Below, one piece after another: positions 8,065 through 14,672 of a stretch of 36,361 nucleotides of DNA. The notes below the pieces were generated by a model that was given only the letters and a program-made list of their open reading frames with translations, searched no databases and had not been told where the DNA came from. Position 1 is the stretch's first letter, and the number at the start of each line of letters is the position of its first letter. A program made the position numbers and the translations under genes. Source of the DNA: Bacilli bacterium (GTDB lineage: Bacteria; Bacillota_I; Bacilli_A; RFN20; CAG-826); assembly GCA_024408075.1 (NCBI GenBank), contig JAKSVK010000009.1, positions 1 through 36,361 on the forward strand, given 5' to 3'.

Positions 8065-9311
8065 CTATTTCTTGGTAGTCCTAATTAGCGATGGTTTAAG
8101 GCAAACATCCTTGCTGCGGATGCGTTTAATACCAATCGCATTCATAAACTCCTCTCCGAACAATTCGAACATAAGTTCATAAGGAGTTTTATTTTTATTT
8201 GATGCTCTAACATAAGAATTAATATGTGAGAACATCAAATTAACTTTTTCCTGAGTTAAAAAGTCCAAACTTACGCCTTTTGGAATCAAATATCTTACGA
8301 ATTCATGATTTCTTTCACAATGTGGTTTGTCGGTTGCTTTGTATGGGTTTGTGAAAAATACTTTTGAAACAACAACCCCATATTCATCGGTTTCTAACTC
8401 ATGAAATTTAGTGAACTCAACTCCATTATCTGACAAATTTACTTCAAATATTTGTTCATATAAATTGCCTAATTTTGATTGTAGATTTCTAATTTTTGCA
8501 TTTACTGATCTATAACTTTCCTTGGTGATTAATAAGCCAAATTGAAACCTTGTTTGAGGAAATGTTATTGTTAAAATCGCTTTCTTATCTTCAACCTTTC
8601 CAACTACTGAATCATATTCCCAAACTTTGCTATCAGGATTTTCTTTAACATAGTTAAGGAAATCTGAAAATGTTCTTCCTAACATTCTTTCTACATTAAC
8701 AATTTTCTTTTTGGCGTAGTCATACTTGTGCGAATATCTAACGTATCTAGGTAACTCATGAGCTTTAACAGTCATATACCCTTTATAGATGTATCTACGA
8801 ATTGTTCTTTCGCAGCATGTTAATTGAAGCAATTTGCTTGAAACATAAAGATGATGAAGTGATTGACCATTATCTCTAATCCCATGAATAAGTTCCTCAT
8901 CCATCGCGAGCATATCAAGGTTAGAGATTTTAGAATAGACTCTTGGTTCAATTCTGTTTCTTTTTGATGTCTCTTCAGCTTCAATACAATCGTAATAACG
9001 TTTTAGATGTGTGCAAAATTGACTATGTTCACATCCATTGCATGTATAAGGGAATTTCTTCCATCGTTCGCATCGATAAGCATGAAATTCTTACATTCCC
9101 CTTTAACAAAAGGTTTTAAAACAGGGCAACTCTTTGAGCAATGAGAGCAAGTATGTCTACATTGTTTGTAGTAACTATTGTTAATGATTTCTCTATAGAT
9201 GGTTGATCTGGATTTCTTTAAAAGAATTGAACATTCTTCCAAAGAATAATTTTTATTTATTGCTGCTTGTAAATTGATACGATTATCCAGCATTAATCGT
9301 GCTTTTGACAT
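8065..9311 (-). pseudogene. IS30-family transposase, frameshifted
   Basis: Two minus-strand frames together make one IS30 transposase of about 415 residues, the usual family length. Residues from 9311 to about 9090 contain the N-terminal HTH (YSLEECSILLKKSRSTIYREI) and a cysteine-rich segment. The frame then shifts at 9084-9089. Reading continues in the other frame through CERWKKFPYTCNGC, DMLAMDEEL and the DDE core: Asp in WEYDSVVG, Asp in LSDNGVEF and Glu in KPHCERNHEFVRYLIPKG. All three catalytic residues are present, so only the frame break disables it. A one-base deletion is the simplest cause. The local sequence GAATTTC is not a standard slippery heptamer, so a programmed -1 shift is less likely but possible. 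Without frameshifting the element is probably immobile unless helped in trans. Confidence 0.8.
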
Positions 9312-9355
9312 AAAAATCTCCTTTCTAGCAGCAGGAGACTCTATTATAAATCAAT

Positions 9356-9379
9356 TTGTTGCAACGATTCTGTCAACTA
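9356..9379 (-). repeat. Right inverted repeat of the IS30 element
   Basis: The reverse strand reads TAGTTGACAGAATCG then TTGCAACAA, matching 7990-8012 and, less well, 7839-7866. It lies 45 bases upstream of the transposase start. Confidence 0.55.
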
Positions 9380-9397
9380 ACAAATATATTTTTTTGT
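9378..9397 (+). repeat. Right copy of about 20-bp direct repeat flanking the IS30 element
   Basis: TAACAAATATATTTTTTTGT differs from the left copy (7819-7838) by one base. It contains the inverted pair ACAAA/TTTGT. Confidence 0.6.
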
Positions 9398-9406
9398 TGA
9401 TACTTA

Positions 9407-9435
9407 TTTACTACTATTTTTCATTTTAGTAAAAT
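9407..9435 (+). promoter_or_regulatory. Putative promoter of the HD hydrolase gene
   Basis: TTTACT (9407-9412), a 17-base spacer, and TAAAAT (9430-9435), ending 8 bases before ATG 9443. There is no Shine-Dalgarno site, so the message would be leaderless. Confidence 0.4.
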
Positions 9436-9442
9436 ATCGCTA

Positions 9443-10750
9443 ATGAAGACCTATATCAGAAATATATATTTTTCAAGATCATTTCATAGATTAGCAGGGA
9501 AAACTCAATTATATAGCAATTATGATAATGATCATTTTCATAATCGTTTGACTCATACACTTGAGGTTGCAGATATAGCTAATGAGATATGGGATAGAGT
9601 ATGTCAACATAAGCATTCCTCTGATATAGTTGAAGCAATTGCCCTATGCCATGATTTGGGGCATACACCTTTTGGGCATGCTGGCGAAAGAGCACTTAAT
9701 GATATTACATACCAAAAGGATTTGCTTGGAGACACTATCGTTCCTTCTCTTACAGATAAGATTATTTTTAAACATAATTATTATTCTGCAAAAGTTGCTT
9801 TAGGAATTAATCATGACAAAACAAAGTTAGATAAGGTATTAGCAGGTATTATTTTACACACGAATCTAGATTATGGTAGCAACTGTTGCCTTACAAAAAA
9901 GCAAAAGGAAAATACCATTAGTTTTTATTTAAAAAATTTTGATAGAAGAACGAAAACAATTAAATTAGTACACAAGAATGCTATTGAAGCACAAATTGTT
10001 GCATTGGCTGATGAAATTTCTCAAAGACTGTCTGATATGCATGATATATTGCTTACGAAAGATTTTATTATTAATTATGATGAAATATCTAAAATTTTAC
10101 CTCAATCTTATATTGAAAAAATTGATGGATATCCTGAAACGTTTAAAATTAAAAAAATTATTGAATTATTAGGATCATTTTATATTGATGGAGTTTCTTA
10201 CTGCAATGCATGTAACACTTTAAAAATGAATATAGACCAGCAAAATTCAATGGATTATATTAAAGGTTTAGTCAGTACTAAAATAAGAAATTCACAAATT
10301 ATTAAAACATTTGATATTCGTTCTGATAAAATAGTGAAATCAATTTTTAAAAAATTGTATAAAAATCCTAGATGGATTGACCAAAAGATGCTGACCTCAA
10401 TATTTAATAGGATAATGTCAACTTGCAAGTCTTGGGAAAACACTATTGATATTTATCAAATCTTTCCTGAATTTAGGGATGACAATAAAATATGTAGTGA
10501 TAAGGAAAAAATTCGTTTTTTGAAAGGCGTTTATAAATTGGTTCATTCTAATAAAGCAAAGCATTTTATTGGCAAAGATAATATTTTTGTTAAAGAAATT
10601 AATTCTGAATATGTTTATTCTATTGTATTTTATATTGCTAACATGACTGATCGATTTGCATTAGAAAAATATAGGCAAATCAATAGTTTGTATAAATATT
10701 TAAAATTATTATTGACACGCTCTCCTTCTGGAGATAATATATCAACATAA
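9443..10750 (+). CDS. dGTPase-like HD-domain nucleotide hydrolase
   Basis: The 435-aa protein matches dGTP triphosphohydrolases. Near the start it has YFSRSFHRLAGKTQLY, then DHFHNRLTHTLEVADIA (first metal His), the HD doublet in CHDLGHTPFGHAGE, and the distal Asp in EAQIVALADEISQRLSDMHD. All metal-binding residues of the HD fold are visible. It starts about 10-20 residues later than typical family members, just ahead of the conserved block. No earlier ATG exists before an upstream TGA at 9398-9400, so the IS event may have trimmed the 5' end or the short form is native. Such enzymes cleave dGTP (or dNTPs) to the nucleoside and tripolyphosphate; several act in phage defence by lowering dNTP pools. 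The last codons contain a consensus promoter for a small RNA (10712-10740). Confidence 0.8.
   Translation: MKTYIRNIYFSRSFHRLAGKTQLYSNYDNDHFHNRLTHTLEVADIANEIWDRVCQHKHSSDIVEAIALCHDLGHTPFGHAGERALNDITYQKDLLGDTIVPSLTDKIIFKHNYYSAKVALGINHDKTKLDKVLAGIILHTNLDYGSNCCLTKKQKENTISFYLKNFDRRTKTIKLVHKNAIEAQIVALADEISQRLSDMHDILLTKDFIINYDEISKILPQSYIEKIDGYPETFKIKKIIELLGSFYIDGVSYCNACNTLKMNIDQQNSMDYIKGLVSTKIRNSQIIKTFDIRSDKIVKSIFKKLYKNPRWIDQKMLTSIFNRIMSTCKSWENTIDIYQIFPEFRDDNKICSDKEKIRFLKGVYKLVHSNKAKHFIGKDNIFVKEINSEYVYSIVFYIANMTDRFALEKYRQINSLYKYLKLLLTRSPSGDNIST
10712..10740 (+). promoter_or_regulatory. Consensus sigma-70-type promoter with a hairpin spacer
   Basis: TTGACA (10712-10717), a spacer of exactly 17 bases, and TAATAT (10735-10740). 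This is the closest match to consensus in the window. The spacer holds the inverted repeat TCTCC-TTCT-GGAGA (10721-10734), a possible operator. It lies inside the last codons of the HD hydrolase gene, and transcription would start near 10747. Confidence 0.7.
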
Positions 10751-10822
10751 AAAGAACGGTGATCTGCCGTGAGCTATGCTCGGAACAAACATCCTGTAAC
10801 GTTGAGGATGTTTTTCTTTTTT
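10747..10822 (+). ncRNA. Small structured RNA candidate (about 70-75 nt)
   Basis: Between the consensus promoter and a strong intrinsic terminator is a short, comparatively GC-rich segment with no open frame. It can fold into ACGG/CCGT (10756-10759 with 10767-10770), GAGC/GCTC (10771-10774 with 10778-10781, extendable by CC/GG) and the terminator stem. This makes a complete small transcription unit that overlaps the stop region of the HD hydrolase gene. I do not recognise an Rfam family. It could regulate or be part of the HD system, be a trans-acting regulator, or be an antisense-type control RNA of a lost mobile element. Function is unknown. Confidence 0.6.
10787..10822 (+). terminator. Rho-independent terminator of the small RNA and HD gene
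   Basis: AAACATCCT (10787-10795) pairs with AGGATGTTT (10805-10813) across a 9-base loop, followed by TTCTTTTTT. It has nine paired bases and is a strong terminator. Confidence 0.85.
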
Positions 10823-10933
10823 GCTTTAAGAAAACTTAAAACAAATGTTGTGCATTGGATGAAGTTGCAAATATAATAAGCAAGCATATTTATATATATG
10901 ATATAAATTAATACTTCGATTTATGTTTAATAA

Positions 10934-10960
10934 TTGATACAGCAATATGATATGTATCAA
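10934..10960. repeat. Inverted repeat, 7-bp arms
   Basis: TTGATAC (10934-10940) and GTATCAA (10954-10960) flank a 13-base AT-rich centre. It could be an operator or a cruciform relic; there is no T-run, so it is not a terminator. Confidence 0.4.
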
Positions 10961-11054
10961 GCGGAATGTGAATTTCTGGAATCGTTATAACTAGTTGCAT
11001 TCTTGTTTTCTAAGATAAAAAGAAAAACAAAATGTAATTCGAGTATGATAATGG

Positions 11055-11306
11055 TTAAAATAGATTCAAATCTATTTTGATAGAACCAAGAAAATCCATT
11101 TGTACTGTCATTTCATTGATTCTATTTCTAATATAAGCAAGATAGTCAACATGGGTACGATCACTTTTATCAATTTTATTGTTAGGGTATTCGTACTTTT
11201 TGTTTTGTTGCTTTCTTTTCTTGTATGTTACAGCATAAGGTAAATCCATTTTTGTGAAATTACCAAATAATTTTGCCTTTATTTCAATTGATGGTGTTTT
11301 GTACAG
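11055..11306 (-). pseudogene. Transposase fragment
   Basis: A minus-strand frame bounded by stops at 11307-11309 and 11055-11057 encodes about 83 residues. Landmarks are KLFGNFTKMDLPYAVTYKKR, KIDKSDRTHVDYLAYIR and TVQMDFLGSI. This looks like the middle of a DDE transposase ending at the first catalytic Asp (in VQMDFLG). The N- and C-terminal parts, including the other two acidic residues, are missing. The first in-frame ATG is at 11249. The exact IS family is not certain; it is not the same protein as the IS30 transposase at 8065-9311. It shows that this stretch has taken more than one insertion. Confidence 0.5.
11057..11078. repeat. Near-perfect palindrome, 10-bp arms
   Basis: AAAATAGATT (11057-11066) and AATCTATTTT (11069-11078) are exact reverse complements with a 2-base centre. 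It covers the broken end of the transposase fragment. Confidence 0.5.
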
Positions 11307-11396
11307 TTATGACAAAAAACGAATAATTAGATGTCCAGATTTATCTTTTTCAATCCATATAAGTGAATGTAGTTTACTTCGATTTCTATTTTTTAT

Positions 11397-11425
11397 TTGC
11401 AATAGAATTTAAATATATTTAAAAT
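11397..11425 (+). promoter_or_regulatory. Putative promoter of the two-TM gene
   Basis: TTGCAA (11397-11402), a 17-base spacer and TAAAAT (11420-11425), ending 10 bases before ATG 11435. The leader would be at most a few bases and there is no Shine-Dalgarno site. Confidence 0.4.
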
Positions 11426-11434
11426 TAAATAAAT

Positions 11435-12022
11435 ATGAAGAAAATATTTAAATCAATCGATAAAATTTTAGCTGGTGGAATTTTAACGATAGTAGCTTTA
11501 GTTTTAGCCTTCGTCTTTTGGGTAGAGCCCGACTCAAATAAGAGTTTGCCACTTTGGTCGTTAGTTTTAGTTGTTCTTGGTTTTTTATTTTTAATTCTTT
11601 TGGTTTATGTATTTACTTGTTATTTTACCGAGAAAAGACTCATGCATAGTAAATTTTCATTAATAAGGACAATAACAAAAGATTCTGGTGATGGAGAGAT
11701 AAGAATTATTCAGGACTATTCTGATTATTTGTCTCAAGATTGCCTTGTTACTATCTTTTTTCAAGAAACTGATGAAGATATAGAAAAACCAATTGGTATT
11801 GGGGTGGTAGAAAGCATAAGGACAACTTCTAATTTTACTCAGATTAGAATTATTAAATTTTTAGTACATTCCATTTATAATATTGAGGTGTCGCAATATT
11901 TATACTCGAACACTAAAAAAATCAGAAATTGTTTAAGTGTTAAGCCGAATATTAATGTTGATTTTATAACAATTAGAGAGGAATTTACAGATGAAAAAGG
12001 AAATAAAAGTAATAAAAGTTAA
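11435..12022 (+). CDS. Two-TM membrane protein of unknown function
   Basis: The 195-aa product has two hydrophobic helices near the N-terminus (about 13-30, LAGGILTIVALVLAFVFW; about 41-63, LWSLVLVVLGFLFLILLVYV). A short loop separates them, and a soluble, probably cytosolic domain of about 130 residues with a beta-rich pattern follows (for example IGIGVVESIRTTSNFTQIRI). I do not recognise a family. It overlaps the next gene by 32 bases, so the two are co-translated and probably interact at the membrane. A two-TM protein paired with a small soluble partner inside an accessory block resembles membrane-acting effectors of some phage defence or toxin systems, but nothing in the sequence proves that. 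It lies between transposon scars and the polysaccharide locus. Confidence 0.6.
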   Translation: MKKIFKSIDKILAGGILTIVALVLAFVFWVEPDSNKSLPLWSLVLVVLGFLFLILLVYVFTCYFTEKRLMHSKFSLIRTITKDSGDGEIRIIQDYSDYLSQDCLVTIFFQETDEDIEKPIGIGVVESIRTTSNFTQIRIIKFLVHSIYNIEVSQYLYSNTKKIRNCLSVKPNINVDFITIREEFTDEKGNKSNKS

Positions 12023-12365
12023 TAGCGATTTTGAAATCGTCATTAATTGTGGAAGTGATGACGGAATTGAAGAAACAACCCAATTTTTGATTTATAAACT
12101 TGGAGAGGAACTGTTCGATCCAGATACAAATGAAAGTCTCGGCCATCTTGAAATTTTGTGTGGAAAAGGAAAAGTGAAGCATTTACAGCCTAAGATAACT
12201 ACTTTATATTCAATTAATAAGGAGTCAAGTGTTAAAACAACCATAATCAAGAGGACTGGTGGTTTCCTTTCATTGAACACAGAAGAAGAAACAAAAGAAC
12301 CAACCATAATAGAAAAACCATTTCATAAAGTGGATACCAGTTGTTTTGCAAGAATAATCAATTAG
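11991..12365 (+). CDS. Small protein with FlgT-C-like / OB-like pattern
   Basis: The 124-aa protein reads KVIKVNSDFEIVINCGSDDGI, then FLIYKLGEELFDPDTNESLG, then a G-K-V segment. This resembles the C-terminal domain of FlgT-type proteins (a 'G.DGI...F.IY..G....DP.T.E.LG' pattern), a small beta barrel. Residues after about 85 are polar and may be a linker or tail. There is no signal peptide. The Shine-Dalgarno AGAGAGG (11975-11981) lies ahead of ATG 11991, inside the two-TM gene. No flagellar gene is nearby, so a flagellar role is unlikely. A soluble partner or sensor for the membrane protein is the more natural reading. The gene ends before a clear terminator at 12386. Confidence 0.55.
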   Translation: MKKEIKVIKVNSDFEIVINCGSDDGIEETTQFLIYKLGEELFDPDTNESLGHLEILCGKGKVKHLQPKITTLYSINKESSVKTTIIKRTGGFLSLNTEEETKEPTIIEKPFHKVDTSCFARIIN

Positions 12366-12385
12366 TTTTGTGATTGATTTGTATT

Positions 12386-12409
12386 AGGAACCTAAAGGTT
12401 CCTTTTTTA
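12386..12409 (+). terminator. Intrinsic terminator after the two-TM/FlgT-C-like pair
   Basis: AGGAACCT (12386-12393) pairs with AGGTTCCT (12396-12403), followed by TTTTT. Almost the same hairpin recurs at 12638-12654. Confidence 0.85.
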
Positions 12410-12456
12410 TTCATAAAGTTTAATACTATCGGCGTGATTTTGCTCTTCATTGTCGG

Positions 12457-12585
12457 ATGAAGTTCCCATTCATCTTCAATCGTATTATGAATCGACTAAT
12501 AGATTTAATTGATTTAGATAAATATAATGATGAACCTGAGTATAAGGCTACTTTAGAGGAATTCTTTTCTTCTTTAGATGATTAA
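12457..12585 (+). CDS. Short hypothetical ORF (42 aa)
   Basis: ATG 12457 opens 42 residues ending DLDKYNDEPEYKATLEEFF-SSLDD-stop; an inner ATG at 12487 would give 32 residues. The acidic, helical tail is protein-like, but neither start has a Shine-Dalgarno site and no promoter is evident. It lies between two copies of the same terminator hairpin, so it may be the tail of a gene lost by recombination between flanking sequences. Confidence 0.25.
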   Translation: MKFPFIFNRIMNRLIDLIDLDKYNDEPEYKATLEEFFSSLDD

Positions 12586-12637
12586 TACTTTTTGAAATAT
12601 TAAATATAATTAACTTCTAATTTATATCTATTGTATT

Positions 12638-12659
12638 AGGAACCTATGGTTCCTTTTAT
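12638..12659 (+). terminator. Second copy of the AGGAACC terminator
   Basis: AGGAACC (12638-12644), loop TAT, GGTTCCT (12648-12654), then TTTATT. It shares the preceding TTGTATT with the copy at 12386. It separates the accessory block from the polysaccharide operon. Confidence 0.75.
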
Positions 12660-12700
12660 TTTAATTATTAGATATTATTTCCTTTAGTGGTTAATTATAT

Positions 12701-12728
12701 TTGATAAAAATATAAAATTATATAAAAT
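12701..12728 (+). promoter_or_regulatory. Promoter of the polysaccharide operon
   Basis: TTGATA (12701-12706), a 16-base spacer, TAAAAT (12723-12728), 8 bases before ATG 12736. The expected transcript start is at the ATG and there is no Shine-Dalgarno site; this also argues against the GTG at 12730 as the start. Confidence 0.55.
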
Positions 12729-12735
12729 AGTGAAT

Positions 12736-13452
12736 ATGAGAAAAATAGTCATTCTTTTAGCGGGAGGATCTGGAAACAGATTCGGCTCAAATATCCCAAA
12801 ACAATTTGTTGAAGTTAATGGAGTGCCTATTATTGCACATACAATAAAAAGGCTTGAATCATACGATATTGACAACATCATTATTGTTTGTGTTTCTGAG
12901 TGGATTGAATTCACAAAGGAAATCGTAGCAAAGTTCAATTTCCAAAAAGTTGTTTCGATTATTCCTGGCGGGCAAACAGGCCACGATTCAATTTTCAACG
13001 GATTAAAAGAAGCTAATAAAATTGCTAAGAATGATGACATTGTAATAATTCATGATTCGGTAAGACCATTAATAACCAAATTATGTATTTCTGATGTTGT
13101 TCAAAAAGCCGTTGAACACAAAGCTGCTTGTGCATCGCTTAAATCAATTGAAGGATTAGTTATAAAAGACACGGAAGAATACGGAACAAAAATCGGTGAT
13201 CGTTACAACATTATGCGTGTGCAAACTCCTCAAGCTTATAATTTCGGAATGCTTTACAACATTTATGAACAAGCTGAAGAAACTAACACAAAGTATCCTT
13301 ACGCTGATTCAGCTTGTATCTTAAATAATGTTCCAATTTATTTTTCACATAGTTTTGTTGCAAATATAAAAATCACAACTAAATCAGATATAGCATTTTT
13401 TAAAGCCTTATTAAACTTTACTGACGATGAATTAAATGGAACGCAAATTTGA
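12736..13452 (+). CDS. TarI/IspD-family cytidylyltransferase
   Basis: The 238-aa protein (from ATG 12736) has the IspD/TarI fold. It starts with IVILLAGGSGNRFGSNIPKQF, with the CTP loop and K22, and includes IIAHTIKRLE, a GGQTGHDSI segment and HDSVRP (106-111). TarI makes CDP-ribitol for wall teichoic acid or capsule; IspD makes CDP-methylerythritol. The 'EWIEFTKEIV' segment and the position at the head of a surface-polymer operon favour a TarI-like role (activating ribitol-5-phosphate or another polyol phosphate). No reductase (TarJ) gene lies next to it in this window, which leaves the substrate open. It is coupled to the next gene by TGATG. Confidence 0.75.
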   Translation: MRKIVILLAGGSGNRFGSNIPKQFVEVNGVPIIAHTIKRLESYDIDNIIIVCVSEWIEFTKEIVAKFNFQKVVSIIPGGQTGHDSIFNGLKEANKIAKNDDIVIIHDSVRPLITKLCISDVVQKAVEHKAACASLKSIEGLVIKDTEEYGTKIGDRYNIMRVQTPQAYNFGMLYNIYEQAEETNTKYPYADSACILNNVPIYFSHSFVANIKITTKSDIAFFKALLNFTDDELNGTQI

Positions 13453-14672
13453 TGAAGAACGTTTTAATTTTCTCGAATTGTGCCGCTAGTGATTCAGAAT
13501 CTAACGGCAGAATTCACATGACACAATTCCAAAAATATTTAGATGGAATCCATCTTCATAATTTTTATGTTCGTGGAAATCCAGATTTAGAGAACGTTAA
13601 ATATTTGAATATATCTTACAAAGATGCTCTTTTGTCAAAATTGACTTTTGGTATAAAGAAACCTCCTTTGAATTCAAATGCAATTAAGTCTGGTGTTAAT
13701 GCTTCAGAATCTATTTCAAACAAATCCGCAAACCCATTTTATCATTGGGCTAGAAATAAGTGTTTTTCGAATAATAGATCTATTTACAAAGCACTTTGTG
13801 ATTATGTTTTAAAAAACAAAATAGAAGCTTTGGTCATTTGGGGATCAAATGTTCCATTCTTATATGAACTTATCCGTAAAATATCCAATAAAACAGGCAT
13901 TAAGTACATAACAATCACTTGTGAAGATTACCCTTTAAAAAAGTATTGTTATTTCAAAAAACACAACGTTTTCTTTAATTTCTTTCAAAAACAATTAAGG
14001 AAACAATGTATTAAATGCTACAAAGGAAGTAGCAAAAATATTTACTGCAATATTGAATTGAAAAATTTATACGAAAAAGAAACCGAAACAACAAATGGAG
14101 AAGTTATATATTTAGGTAGTTCTTTAAAACGTTTTGGAGAAGAAAAAACAAAAAAAGTTAAAAATGTTCTATATGGTGGCAACCTTTATGACAACAGACT
14201 TAAATCAATAATCGATGTTGCTGAAGTTTTGAACAAAAGAAATATTGCTTTAAACATTTATGGAAAAACTAGTGAGGAAAACATTAAACTTCTTAAAGAA
14301 CATACTAACATTAATTATTTTGGTGTCGTTCCATTCTCTGAGTTAGTAAAACATTTTTCAGAAAATGATGCGCTTTTACATGTCGAGGGTTTTTCAAAAG
14401 AATACATAAATGACTGTCGATTTGCATTTTCAACTAAAATATCTGATTACCTTGTTACAGGAAAAAAGATAATAGCTTATGGTCCTAAAGAAATAAGCGG
14501 AATTAATTTCTTATTGAAAGAATGGAAGCAAGTTGTTGCCACTAATAAAACTGATTTAGATTTAGTAATTGATTACATTGAATCTGACGATTATGCTTCT
14601 AGCGATATTTATAAAGAATTTAAAACTGATTTAGTTTCAGAAAAAGTTTTTAAAATTATGGAGTCTTTGTAA
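13452..14672 (+). CDS. Glycosyltransferase, GT4/GT-B-like
   Basis: The 406-aa product has the two-lobed pattern of a GT-B glycosyltransferase. The N-terminal half is divergent (begins MKNVLIFSNCAASDSESNGR; includes EALVIWGSNVPFLYELIRK). The C-terminal half has NVLYGGNLYDNRLKSI, LNIYGKTSEEN, INYFGVVPFSELVKHF and a sugar-nucleotide-site-like region ending ISDYLVTGKKIIAYGP. It has no signal peptide or TM helix and would act on the cytosolic face on a lipid-linked glycan. ATG 13452 overlaps the previous stop (TGATG), which is preferred over the TTG one codon earlier. Donor and acceptor are not predictable. Confidence 0.7.
   Translation: MKNVLIFSNCAASDSESNGRIHMTQFQKYLDGIHLHNFYVRGNPDLENVKYLNISYKDALLSKLTFGIKKPPLNSNAIKSGVNASESISNKSANPFYHWARNKCFSNNRSIYKALCDYVLKNKIEALVIWGSNVPFLYELIRKISNKTGIKYITITCEDYPLKKYCYFKKHNVFFNFFQKQLRKQCIKCYKGSSKNIYCNIELKNLYEKETETTNGEVIYLGSSLKRFGEEKTKKVKNVLYGGNLYDNRLKSIIDVAEVLNKRNIALNIYGKTSEENIKLLKEHTNINYFGVVPFSELVKHFSENDALLHVEGFSKEYINDCRFAFSTKISDYLVTGKKIIAYGPKEISGINFLLKEWKQVVATNKTDLDLVIDYIESDDYASSDIYKEFKTDLVSEKVFKIMESL

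Larger units (their letters stand above)
7839..9377 (-). mobile_element. IS30-family insertion sequence
   Basis: The element carries one IS30-type transposase on the minus strand (frameshifted) and lies between 20-bp direct repeats. The right end, read inward, starts GTTGACAGAATC and continues through TTGCAACAA. A similar sequence starts at 7839 on the left (GTTAGATGAAAA, then TGCAACA). A closer match to the right end lies further in at 7990-8012 (TAGTGAC...TTGCAACAA). The outer boundary is favoured because it abuts the direct repeat; the inner one would give a 1.39-kb element. Long duplications that include an inverted repeat are known for the IS30-type element IS1630 of Mycoplasma fermentans, and the right repeat here contains ACAAA...TTTGT. 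The insertion separates the KAP gene from the HD hydrolase gene. Confidence 0.7.
10823..11434. other. Decayed intergenic region with a transposase fragment
   Basis: About 600 bases separate the terminator from the two-TM gene. The only coding trace is a transposase fragment on the minus strand (11055-11306). There are two clear inverted repeats, at 10934-10960 and 11057-11078. The remaining stretch is AT-rich with no RNA gene or complete ORF that I can support. Confidence 0.5.

Noticed and set aside
8065-9311. Programmed -1 frameshift in the IS30 transposase
   Set aside because: The site GAATTTC does not match the X XXY YYZ pattern and no strong downstream stem is obvious; a one-base deletion is simpler. 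Not fully excluded.
11435-12365. CBASS or a known two-TM effector system
   Set aside because: No nucleotidyltransferase, SAVED or similar sensor gene is present next to the pair, and neither protein has a recognisable nucleotide-sensing domain.
12684-13040. 118-codon minus-strand frame opposite the TarI-like gene
   Set aside because: It is the antisense frame of a conserved cytidylyltransferase with no ribosome site or recognisable domain.
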